Positions 43,045 through 54,025 of a stretch of 64,000 nt of DNA are shown here, piece after piece; the stretch's first letter is position 1; each line of letters opens with the position of its first letter. A program made the translations under genes and the position numbers. Source of the stretch: Deroplatys truncata (Eukaryota; Arthropoda; Insecta; Mantodea; Mantidae); assembly GCA_030765065.1 (NCBI GenBank), contig CM060977.1, positions 126,112,295 through 126,176,294 of the forward strand. The letters run 5' to 3'. The notes beneath the pieces are model-generated. The model made no database searches and was not told the DNA's origin. It worked only from the letters and a program-made list of their open reading frames with translations.

Positions 43045-44789
43045 AAATCTGATGTGTTACACTCACATGACTTTCTCTACTCTTGTACAAACTATTTTTA
43101 CAAACGCTTATTCTCCATATGCTTCATGTTAATGGAGATATCAGATGTCAATCTTATTGATAATTTTCTTGTAGATGCAAGGAGAATATGGTAGGTTTTA
43201 AGCGATAGTCAAATATTTTAACGCTGGTTGCTATGTGGCGCATTCCATTCTCTTTGCATGTCCAGGACATAAAAAAATCTGATGTGTTACACTCACATGA
43301 CTTTCTCTACTCTTGTACAATCTAATTTTACAAACGCCTATTCTCCATATGCTTCATGTTAATCGAGATATCGAGATGTCAATCTTATTGGTAATTTTCT
43401 TGTAGATGCAAGGAAAATATGGTAGCTTTTAAGCGATAGTCAAATATTTTAACGCTGGTTGCTATGTGACGCATTCCATTCTCTTTGCATGTCCAGGACA
43501 TAAAAAAAATGAATAACGTATTTGAGAAAAAGTATAAGTATTGGAAAATTTAAGGAAATAACAAGCAATATCTCGAAAACGGTTCACTCAACAAAAGAAA
43601 TGTATATGACATAAGTTGTGTATTTTAACGCGATCTACATTTTTTGTGTAGTAAAATTTTGTCTATCTCTTATGGTTTACCAGTTATGCAAAAGTCGTTC
43701 ACAATGAAGAATACTTTTGGAGACATTCCCAGAAAATTCGAGATATACATTTCATTTCTCATGACATTACCCTAAACATATGATATTTTCATCAAAATCG
43801 TTAGAGCCATTTTTGAGAAAATTAAAATTTTCGAAAAATCTTCCATGTAAAAGGTAGTCTGGGGTGGGGGGATTTTCTTGGAAACCTTCGTGTCGCATCT
43901 CTGGAATATACTGAACATAAATACCAAGTTTGGTGCTTATCCGATTGTTCGTTTCTGAGTTATGCTGTTCACAGACACACACACACACACACACACAGAC
44001 ACACACACACGGACATGTTTCCAAAAATGCTTTTTTTGAATTCAGGAGGTCTCAAAACGTGTATTTCCGGTGAAATCTCGGTATCGAATTTTTGGGTGGA
44101 ATGCAATACTTCCCCTACTTACTATACGTAGTAGAGAAAGTAAAAATGAATAACGAATTTGAGAAAAAGTATAAGTATTGGAAAATTTAAGGAAATAACA
44201 AGCAATATCTCGAAAACGGTTCACTCAACAAAAAAAATGTATATGATATAAGTTGTGTATTTTAACGCGATCTACATTTTTTGTGTAGTAAAATTTTGTC
44301 TATCTCTTATGGTTTACCAGTTATGAAAAAGTCGTTCATAATGAAGAATACTTTTGGAGACATTCCCAGAAAATTCGAGATATACATTTTATTTGTCATG
44401 ACAATATCTTAAACATATGATATTTTAATCAAAATCGTTAGAGCTGTTTTTGAGAAAATTAAAATTTTCGAAAAATGTTCCATGTAAAGGGTAGTCTGGG
44501 GTGGGGGGATTTTCTTGAAAACCTTCGTGTCGCATCTCTGAAAGATACTGAACCTAAATACCAAGTTTGGTGTTTATCCGACTCTTCGTTTTTGAGTTAT
44601 GCTGTTCACAGACACACAGACAGACACACAGACACACAGACAGACACACACACGGACATGTTTCCAAAAATGCTTTTTTTTGGATTCAGTGAGTCTCAAA
44701 ACATGTATTTCCGGTGAAATCTCGGTATCGAAATTTTGGGTGGAATGCAATACTTCCCCTACTTACTATACGTAGTAGAGAAAGTAAAA
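43045..44789 (+). repeat. Composite TIR repeat, duplicated halves (L-L-R-R)
   Basis: This is the best-preserved member of the window's dominant repeat. A left module with ACTTTCTCTACT near its start occurs twice in tandem (about 43045-43271 and 43272-43506). A right module of about 640 bp, ending in the reverse complement AGTAGAGAAAGT, occurs twice (about 43507-44146 and 44147-44789). The two right modules are nearly identical. The whole block interrupts a LINE ORF1, flanked by similar GTGAAAAAA/GTAAAAAA. Other copies have a single L-R order. No protein is supported. Confidence 0.82.
43974..44012. repeat. (AC)n inside the right module
   Basis: A CA-rich array follows GCTGTTCACAGA. At the same point in the second module (44608-44655) the array is instead ACAC/AGAC mixed. 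Confidence 0.9.
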
Positions 44790-45260
44790 AAGCAAGATTG
44801 GAGGGACACTGAGCTTTCATACGAAACCTGAAGCTTTGGATAGATGGGAGACTAGTTGACAATATTGAAAGTGACTTAAGGGGACATTAATAGAACATAT
44901 GGGGAAATGAGTCAGCAAAATATAACACAGACAAGAGGAAACACAACAATGGGACTAATGAGAACTTTGCATAAATAAAGGAGGGAGAGACTTCTCCACA
45001 TGCGAAGAGAGCAGAGGGGAATGGCTCTTCTGAGGAGAGAAGGGAGGGCAACCAGCAATGAATGCTGCCACCCAAGACATGATGACATGCCAGATCAGCT
45101 GATGACAATGAATGAAACCAGAGGAGTAACGTCTCAAGGTGACATCAAAAGAAGTGGGAAATCAATGAGGGCAACTAGGTTGGCCAAAAAGAAGGGGAAC
45201 CAGCTGTATGAAGTAGGGGAAGTGTATGCAGTACAGGAAGTCAATATATTTTGTTCCCCA
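44790..45260 (+). mobile_element. LINE ORF1 continuation
   Basis: Immediately after the composite repeat the LINE frame resumes as KARLEGH...AFIRNLKLWIDGRLVD. This is the expected end of ORF1 in this family (A-x-x-x-G-H-x-A-x-x-R-x-x-K-L-x-V-D-G). The stretch to about 45260 is probably ORF1-ORF2 spacer; no RT is seen. Confidence 0.6.
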
Positions 45261-46110
45261 TAGGGAAACAAACCATCAACATCTAAATGTAACATGATGG
45301 ATCCATACTCACTTAGGTGGGGAGTCAGAGAAATGAGAAATGGTTCCATGTATAAATATCTGAAAGAGTTGAACAGGGCGAGAAGCAGCTCACATTAGGG
45401 AAGTATATGATGTAAGTGCTATGATGTAGTAGGGATAGCAAGGAGAGAGTGATCATAGGTTCTTAAAGGGGTTAAAGGGGTGAGGAAAAGAAAAAAAGGA
45501 AATTTATAAGTAAGCGAAACTGGGGACTGAAGTATTGGAATCAGTAAAGCAGACATAACCTAGTGAGAATGTTAATATAAAGGAATTGGAGAGTTTAGAG
45601 ACAGAATCTGAATCATATTTAATGAATATATTCAACAGTGCAGTAAGTAGATAGATGATAAGGAGGGCAATGATAGAATCTGTTAGCAAAAAGCAAACCC
45701 AATGCTAATGATTGTTAAATACTATAAGCTTGGGTTTGATCAGCAAAGAAACCAGGGCTCGATGCTGATCATGCCCAAATGAATTGTAAAAGCTCAATAT
45801 CCAATAAAGAATTACTGAAAATTATTGAAATGAAAATCTTTTTTAAAAAATTAGGCTTTCTTCCTCTTTCTTGAAACTACATATCTGAAACAATAATGTT
45901 TATTTGCAAAACCATAAACATACATCATTTGTAAAGTACACTGTAGTGCATAAACATGATATCAGACAAAATACAGATTTAAACACACCACCACCACCAC
46001 GACCACAATGATGATGATGTTGAAGATGATAATGGCTTTGATAATAATGAATACAGAAAAGATAAAATTGCTACATCTACAAAATGGAAGACAAAATACA
46101 GAAAGCCCTT
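45261..46110. other. Unassigned stretch
   Basis: A/G-rich on the plus strand up to about 45700, possibly more LINE, then AT-rich with a short (CCA)n near 45989-46000. No domain recognised. Confidence 0.4.
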
Positions 46111-46119
46111 TAATTGTAA

Positions 46120-46574
46120 ATGTAAAAGTTACTATTTTTGAGTGTGTACAAGTTAAGTTCCAAGGTTAAATTTTGGACAGAAACCTCTTGTTTGATCATC
46201 ATATCAACTTTGTTTGTAAAAGAGTAAGTTCAGGCTTATATTTATTAAGGAGGCTTTCAAAATATTTAGATACTGCTGCATTGAGAATGACATATTTGGT
46301 GTAATATATCATTACTTGCAATTTGGAATTGAGGAATGGGGAACCACCAGTATGCCTAACTTAAATAGGCTGCTGGCTTTACAGAGGAAGAGTGTAAGAA
46401 CTGTGTATGGGTTAGGAAATATGACTTCATGTTGTAATACTTTTAGAGAAAACAAAATATTTGCTCATTGTAATTACCTTATAAGTATATGAGGTAGTAC
46501 TGTATATTGTAAATAAGAATGTATGTATAACACATTGGAGTAATCAGTTCTATAACTATTACACACATGGCAAG

Positions 46575-46606
<32 letters not shown>

Positions 46607-46869
46607 AATATAACTAGCATTAACAAAAGTACACACGAAAGAGATCCATTTATAAGTGCTGTGAAGTTATATAATAGATCTACCAAGTACCATAAAAGAC
46701 AAACATAGCGTACATTTTAAAAATGAATTTAAGAAATATCCTACAAGTAAATGTTTATTGTCTGAATTAAATTTATGTATTCTGATTCTCGCCTTAATTG
46801 TTTGATAACACTGATGATGCTTGTAACATACTTGTATTGTCTACGGCAAATAAATAAATAAATAAACAA

Positions 46870-46931
<62 letters not shown>
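46120..46931 (+). mobile_element. Jockey-like LINE 3' end with (AATA)n/(ATT)n tail
   Basis: The plus strand encodes YLQFGIEEWGTTSMPNLNRL and LQRKSVRTVYGLGNMTSCCN, then a decayed NRSTKYHKRQT stretch. This is the C-terminal region after the RT of Jockey-like ORF2 proteins (LQKKAxRxIxG...CxxLF). It ends CGGCAAATAAATAAATAAAT and continues in a 60-bp (ATT)n array (46870-46930). Frame changes are present; it is a 5'-truncated, old insertion. Confidence 0.75.
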
Positions 46932-46933
<2 letters not shown>

Positions 46934-47304
46934 TTAATGATGATGATCCTATTAGAAAAAAATTGCATTCCAGTATAAAAAAACTACCAAATTGTTTAAA
47001 GAAAAATATCTGATGTGAATTTTTCTACCATTGACAAATTCACACGTATTCATTATACTGTTATATTAAAAGTGATTTTTCATATCCATGTTATATTACT
47101 CATGACATAATTTTGTCTAGGAATCATTTCAAATTCATCAAAAGTTGCTCAGTTACAACATGCAGAATTATCATTCAAATGTTTATTCTTGGTAACAAGC
47201 TCTTATAATGGAAAGAAAAGAAAGAATCACAAACTTTCAAGCCCTCCTTAGATAATGCTTAAGAGAGACACAAAATTCACTCAACATAGAGGTCTTAATG
47301 GTAA

Positions 47305-47515
47305 TTAACAGAAAATTCAAGATATACATTTTGTTAGTCATGCCAATATGTTAAACATATGTTATTTTAATCAAAATCATGTTGCATCTTTGGAAGAGTC
47401 GAGCTTAAATATGAAGTGTGGTATTTATTAACTTTTTGTTTTTGACACGCACGCACGCACACACGCACGCACGCACGCACATGCGCACACAAAAAATGCT
47501 TTTTTCTTTATTCAG
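47305..47515 (+). repeat. TIR repeat family, left part of an interrupted copy
   Basis: Matches the right module from AGAAAATTCAAGATATACAT through TTTTAATCAAAATCA to AAAAATGCTTTTTTC. It has a (GCAC)n array (47447-47483) at the family's microsatellite site. A further family piece, TATTTCTGGTGAAATCTTGA, sits at 48370-48390, beyond a LINE insertion. Confidence 0.75.
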
Positions 47516-48365
47516 GTGACATCTTTATTGTGCTAAGAGTTTTACAATTTGATTGTCTACTGCACTTTGACCCTGGTCACTCATTCAGTAGACAATCACT
47601 ACAGTTTATTTACATTTTACAATTTACTGTCAACGCATTCTGTAGACAACCACTACAGATTATTTAATTTTACAATTTCTTGTCAATAAATTATCTTGCT
47701 TTTTTTTTTTCATGTTCCATTTCCACTTGTTTTTCACTTTTCATTTATTGATTACTTAACCATCACACATTCACTATAGTTTTCCATTCAAAGTAAGATG
47801 TGCTACCTCTTACTTTTCTCTTTCCACTGTCCAAAGCCATTTATTTTTTACTTTACACAAAAACTGTCCAATGCTCCTAGCGTCCTTGCATATCATTTCG
47901 ATCATAAGTGTATTTCTATCCCCCTTCAACCACTTCTTATTAAAAAATTCTTTTCTCCAATTTTCTGTTCCTTGGCAATTAAATACTATGTGTTCAATGT
48001 CTTCATTACCACCACATATCGGACATTGATTCTGAGGAATACCCTGTCTTAACCCTCTTAGCCTCCATGCTCCGGTTCTTACCCATGCAATAGATTCTCT
48101 CTCTTCTTTATTTACTATGTCTATATATTTTTCCCTACCCCATGTATTTTTCATTGGCCTATAACAAGCTCTTTTTGGCAATCTCACTGAACATGATTTG
48201 TATTTCTATATCTTCCAGTCTTTTCCTCCCCTTTTTCCAAAAATTTTTCACATTATTTTCTCTCCTTCTCCATATGTCTCCTAACCCATTTTTCTCCAAA
48301 ATGTTCCATAAATTACTTACCCATCCATCATTCATTAAACTCTTGGTATTCAATACATCATCAAA
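47516..48365 (-). mobile_element. LINE 3' end, copy A
   Basis: The minus strand encodes the C-terminus of ORF2 (47810-48187): WGREKYIDIVNKEERESIAW, then the zinc-knuckle CPICGGNEDIEHIVFNC and RSIGQFLCKVKNKW. C-x-x-C...H-x-x-x-x-C is the usual non-LTR C-terminal finger. More ORF2 is recognisable to about 48360. The 3' untranslated part (47520-47700) repeats a GTAGACAA-CACTACAG-TTATTT unit two to three times and has no poly(A). It is inserted into a TIR repeat copy. Confidence 0.8.
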
Positions 48366-48392
48366 GTATGTATTTCTGGTGAAATCTTGATA

Positions 48393-50538
48393 TACAGGAT
48401 GTATCACAATTGATAGTGCAAAATGAGAGGGTTAACAGTACATACAAATAGAAGCAAAATAGCTTTAGTAAACATGGATCTGCAAGCAAGACGTTTGAAG
48501 TTAATTGGGAATGTGTGATTACAAGCCCCCCTGATTTTATTTTAAACATCCTCCTAGTAGGTACAAAGTTAATTTGAAACAAACTTTTTGTTTAATCTTC
48601 CATCTAATTTGGCCTAAATTGCACTCATGGCTTACTTTAACAAGAATTACATTACTACTTTGTTACATTTTACAATTATTGTACAATTTAACCCAATAAA
48701 GGAGGTGTTCAAAGTGTTGTCCTTAATCTGGAGCCAAGACTGAACTCATTTCTGCAATGAATTTTGAATTCTTTTGAGAATCCCTGGTTCATTGTTGACA
48801 AGTTTGCACAATTCTCTCTCCAGTTTAAGCATATTAATAGGAGTGCTGTACGCTACACTTTTAAGGAGACCCCAGACACAAAAATCTAAAGGATAGAGAG
48901 AAGTCCTTGCAGCCCAAGGTACATCTCCACCTCCACCTTGTACAATATCTACATGTTAGATGTCAACTCACAGTAGTGGGAAAATGTGCCAGTGCTCCAT
49001 CATGCACTTATCATATACCTTGGTATTGCTCATGGGGAATATCTTTAAGCAATCCTGGAGGATCCTGCCACAGAAACTGAAGCTTCCTCCATCCATTTAC
49101 TTTTCTTGGAAGAATGCATGGCACAATGAGATGATCACCTAGTACCCTAACTACACATTCAATGAGAAATGCTGCTGACGTGGTTCCTCATAAACAGCAT
49201 GTGGGCTTACCTCACACAAACAATATTATGAATTATCATGTGTGAAACTATTTCATTTGTAAATAAAAAATCATTTATATAATGAGACAATCACTACAGA
49301 TTATTTACATTTTGCAATTTCTCGTCAATAAATTATCTTGTTTTTTCAGTTTTTTCATGTCCCATTTCCACTTGTTTTTCTCTTTTCACTTATTGATTTC
49401 TTAACCATCACACATTCACTATAGTTTTCCATTCAAAGTAAGATACACTACCTCTTACTTTTCTCTATCCACTGTCCAAAGCCATTTATTTTTTACTTTA
49501 CACAAAAACTGTCCAATGCACCTAGTGTCCTTGCACATCATTTCGATCGTAAGCGTATTTCTATCCCCCTTCAATTATTTTCTCCAATTTTCTGTTCCTT
49601 GGCACTTAAATACTATGTGTTCAATGTCTTCATTACCACCACATATTGGACATTGGTTCTGAGGAATACCCTGTCTTAACCCTCTTAGCCTCCATGCTCC
49701 GGTTCTTACCCATGCAATAGATTCTCTCTCTTGTTTATTTACTATGTCTATATATTTTTCCCTACCCCATGTATTTTTCAACAAACAATATTATGAATTA
49801 TCATGTGTTAAACTATTTCATTTGTAAATAAAAAATCATTTATATAATGAGGGTTGACTACAGTCTTGCGCATCCAGTGACAATAGGTCACTCTAGGGCC
49901 AAAGACTGGATTACTGAGACACTGAACTTGTAAGTGGTAAGGTGAATTGCTATGTAAAATTCTGCATATGTTACTGTGGCTTAGTACAGGTACTAATCTG
50001 GCAATTATCCTCATCAAGTTCCTGAGAGAGCTACACTGTTTCCAAAATCATATGCTCAACTTCAGGCATAATAATGCCTTTGATCAGGATATGCTTCTTG
50101 ATACAAGTGTGTAGCCTCTCGTGCATTGCTGTTAGCCCTACCATACATGAAAGGCATGTCTGCATACACTTTGTTGCTGTAAGGTTACATTTGAGTACAA
50201 TACAGCACAACTGGCACTCCTCAGAGAGGTGATGTGACTTCTACCATTTGAGACTGTGGACTGTTATCCATCCTATAGGTTCTGCAGTTTGAGTAAAATG
50301 CCCACTTCTCTGCAATGTTCATTTTTTAAAATAAAGGGCACAATTCGAACTGCGTCATACAAGGAGTAAAGCATACAGTGTTCAAAGCATGAAGTCACTA
50401 ATGGCTTGTAGCCACACATTTGCAGTTGTCTCACAAATGGCTCATTTATGGACCTATCTTTGCTGGGACTTTTTTACTTTTATTTGCATGTACTATAAGC
50501 CCTATTGGTTTGTACTATCAATTATGATACACCCTGTG
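48393..50538 (-). mobile_element. Tc1/mariner-like transposon interrupted by a LINE
   Basis: The ~30-bp TIRs are TACAGGATGTATCACAATTG on the left and CACAGGGTGTATCATAATTG as the reverse complement of the right, about 26 of 30 matching, flanked by TA. On the minus strand the N-terminal helix-turn-helix region (MYGRANSNAREATHLYQ) is near 50160. CRILHSNSPYHLQVQ and VTYCHWMRKTVV are near 49900. The C-terminal motif PLDFCVWGLLKSVAYSTP is near 48860. Stops and frame changes are scattered through it. A LINE (49287-49780) with a 71-bp duplication sits inside. Confidence 0.85.
49287..49780 (-). mobile_element. LINE 3' end, copy B, with 71-bp target duplication
   Basis: This is a 494-bp 5'-truncated copy of the same LINE as 47516-48365 (WGREKYIDIVNKQERESIAW; CPICGGNEDIEHIVFKC). 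It is flanked by a 71-bp direct repeat of the host transposon (49216-49286 and 49781-49851) that differs at one site. It has no poly(A); the 3' end is at GACAATCACTACAG on the plus strand. The target duplication is unusually long. Confidence 0.9.
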
Positions 50539-50699
50539 TATCTATACTTTGGTCAGTCTTTTGAGTCAGTGTAAGAGGGAGATAAGGGTATTACTTGGCT
50601 GCACCGGCAGCTATTGCAAAGTGTCGCCACGGGTAACAGACCTTGGGGCACGACCAATCTGTTTTCTACCTTCCCCTTTCCACTGTCCCAAAAGACTCT

Positions 50700-51080
50700 G
50701 ACCAAAGCATATTATAGGTTACATTCACATGACTTTCTATAGACACTACCTTTAAGGTATTATTATATGTGTTTTACAAACTATTCTTGCAGAAGCTTGT
50801 TTTTCTACCTATGTACTTAATGTTAATTGACATATACATTTGCAGAAATATTTAATTACACCTTCCATTACAGGTACAAAGGGAATACAGGAGGCTGAAT
50901 TAGTTAAATCTTTAAAATGTTGATCACTATGTACTGGCATTTAAATTATACACTCGTTCCATGGCACAAGTATCTTGGAAACCACTGGTGCCACAAAAAA
51001 GTTATTGGAAATAAATTGCCTGTTTTAAAGAGATATAGGTTTTTTGTGTAGTAAGTTATCTATCTCTTATGGTTTACCAA
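50700..51080 (+). repeat. TIR repeat family, left part of a split copy
   Basis: Starts around GTTACATTCACATGACTTTC, continues with TTTTGTGTAGTAAG and CTATCTCTTATGGTTTACCA, and stops at a hAT insertion. The right part resumes at 53467. Confidence 0.78.
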
Positions 51081-53466
51081 CTATGGCGGTTTTTGGGGTG
51101 AAGAGAGTGAAGGGACCCTTCACCTTCTTTGAGCTAAAAAATTAAAGATTCATGCAATCAATATTTATCTGAAAATTTTCAGCCTAGTTGTTTCCAGAGG
51201 CCGAGCTGCTGCAATGTTTTTTTCTCTACAGTTCACACTGCTTCACAAGATTGTGTATTCTCAGATGGCAGGCTGGCAAACGACATTCGACAGAGAGGGA
51301 GTGTATGCTATCTCTCTCAAACCACCTGCTTGCATATGTGGAGACACTGCCTGCTAGACCGTGTCTCTCCCTCCAGTTTACATGGTTATGACAACATGAT
51401 GTTAAACATTTTCTCTGCTTGCGATTTTAAACCTGTAAGTGCTGGGATGGTCTCAACAGATAAGAATTCTTTCACATCCTTCCCAACCAACTGTGAATCA
51501 TGCTTGCTTAGGGGCCTAGGGGCCAGGGGGAGGGATATACCAACATCAAACTCAAGAGTTATGCTTTCATTATTGTTACAATGGCTTGTGGATGTTATGA
51601 AATGAAATCCAATTAATGAATGAATCAAATTAATGACATAGTTTGTAATATAGATACTTGAGACACTGTTCTCCAGGGAGAAAGATGAGGATAAGAAAGA
51701 TGTGTTAGCAGTTGGAAGATCTACCATGCCATTAAATATTTGTATAAAAAAGGAAAAGAATGGTAAATGCTATAATGTTAATTTTAAAACATCTTGGTTT
51801 TCTGAACTTCTGTGGTTGTGTAGTTGCTCCAATTTACAAAGAATATTTTGCTGCCCTGTTTACTTTTGAATAATAATCATAATGTGTGGAATAAGTAAAG
51901 ATTTTTGGATTTTAAGAACATTATGTGAGCTCTAAATAAGCATAAAGATTCTGCTCAACACCTGAAATGCAAACTACACTTGAACACTTTTTAAAGAATA
52001 GAAATATAATTTCTGATGCCTTACAGGAAAATGCAGGGCTATTTATGGTTCAATTCAATGAAAATGTTTGTATGAATAGACTATTTTTTCCATCTGGTTA
52101 TAGATGCTGTACTACATTTAGGTAAGCAAGAACTTGGATTTAGGGGTCATGATGAACGTTAAGTGCAATAAATTGTGGAAATTTCAAAGAACTGCTTGCT
52201 TTATTAATATCAAGGAGTTCATTGTAAATTCAAAATCACTATTTTAAAATTAATAGTATATTCAGTGGGACTCCAAGACAATTCAAAATGAAATCATAAA
52301 CTGCATATCTGAATAGGTACATACGGTCATGTAAAATAATTAAATTCATAACAGTAAGTTTCCTGCAATTGAAATTGATGATAGCACAGATATAACTCAA
52401 TAGAAGTGTGAATTTTGAAGGAAATGTTTTTGAGTGTTTTCTAGGGTTTTATGATGTTAGAGTTGATAGAACATCTGAGGCTTTGTTTAATCTTCTGGAT
52501 GGGATTTTGTTTGAGTTTTCATATGAGAACAAATTAGTGGCTCAATGTTATATGGGTCAAGTGTAATGGCAGGCCAGTTAAATGGTCCTCAAAAACCTCA
52601 ATCTGTTTTTGTGCATTGCTTAGCTCATCGACTAAACTTGATGGTTCAACAAAGTTGAAGGTGGTGTTCTAACTCAAAACTACTCACTGTAGTAGTAGAA
52701 GATTGGGAAAAATTGAAGCAAGTGTTTGAGAATATTATGAATGACAAGCAATCTGATAAAAGATCAATTCAGCTCAATAAGGGATGTTTGAATGAAATGA
52801 ATAGTTTCGAATTTACTCTTCTGGCTGTACTGCTCATTGTCATTTTTTCTTTGATAAACATTGCAAACATTGCAAAAGAGTTCACTGGACATTGCCTATT
52901 GCATTTCAATTGAAAATTACGCTAAAGATTTTCCTTCTTCAGCTCTTGAAAATTTACAACCATGTTATTCAAAGCTATATCAAATAATTAATCATTTAAA
53001 GAATGAACGGCGTCTTTTGTATGGTGATGAGGTGTATAGGTCTGTTACTACAGTGGAGTATTTTAAATTGTACCAAGAAAATAACTATGTATATGAGGAA
53101 TCATGCAAGTTATTCGCTTAGTTTTAACAACTCTTCTATCCACAAGTGCATCAGTGGAAGGAAGTTTTTCATTTTTGAAAAGAATTTACTAGAAACACTA
53201 TATCATAAGGCAGACTTGCATCATTAGCGAACATCTCTATCCAGAAAGAACTTTTGTGTAAACATATAAGGAATGAGCCATTTTATGAGGACATCACGGA
53301 TAAGTTTGCTGCTCTCAAAGATCAGAGGATTGATTGTACAAGAAATAAAATAGGTGAGTGTTGCATATACTCATTATTTAGTTAAACTACTATGTTTAAA
53401 TTTGACTATCATTGTTTATTAAACTCTGCAGCCCTTCACCTACTATTTAGACATGGGCCACCACTA
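51081..53466 (+). mobile_element. ZMYM1-like hAT inserted in the TIR repeat
   Basis: The element is 2386 bp with a target duplication TTTACCAA (51073-51080 and 53467-53474). Termini are CTATGGCGGTTTTTGG and, reverse-complemented, TAGTGGTGGCCC. Plus-strand relics appear in family order: a TTF-type finger region near 51740-51850, AIEIDDSTDITQ near 52370, FECFLGFYDVRVDRTSEALF near 52430, FVHCLAHRLNLMVQQS near 52610 (family VHCxAHxLNL), and LTSASVEGSFSFLKRI near 53130-53185 (dimerisation domain). Numerous frame changes and stops; inactive. Confidence 0.85.
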
Positions 53467-53831
53467 TTTACCAACTATACAAAATTAATTCACAGAGAAT
53501 TAAAGATATACATTTCAATAGTCATGTAAATATCTTAAATATATGGTACCTATTTTAACCAAAATTGTTAGAGGCATTTTTGAGACAGTAAAAAATAACA
53601 AAAGAGTTGTAAAGGTTTATTTGAGGTTTGGGAATTTTCTTCAAAATCTTTGTATTGCATCCATGAAATATGCTGAACTTAAATATGAAATTTGGTATTC
53701 ACCTGAGTTTTTGTTTTTGAATTGTGTGGTTCACAGACAGATAGACAGACAGACAGACAGAAAGCTGGTTCTTTTCCTAAGAATGTTTTTTTTTAAAAAA
53801 ATAAAAATAAAAATAATAATAATTATTGTTA

Positions 53832-53907
<76 letters not shown>

Positions 53908-54025
53908 CATTCAGAGGATCTAAAAATACATACTGCTGGTGAAATCTTAAGATAAAATTTTAGGGTGGAATGCAATGCTTCCTTTACTGCAATACTGTCT
54001 CTAATAAGTAGGTGCAGGAGAAATA
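53467..54025 (+). repeat. TIR repeat family, right part of the split copy
   Basis: Resumes with AGAATTAAAGATATACATTT, AAAATTGTTAGAGGCATTTT and TTGTGTGGTTCACAGACAGA. It then carries (ACAG)n (53738-53760) and a 90-bp (ATT)n array (53817-53907) before GGTGGAATGCAATGCTTCC. The (ATT)n is extra compared with other copies. Confidence 0.8.

Noticed and set aside
49216-49851. The 71-bp direct repeat as a segmental duplication
   Set aside because: It exactly flanks a LINE copy and the flanking transposon sequence is continuous once one copy and the LINE are left out, so a target duplication is simpler.
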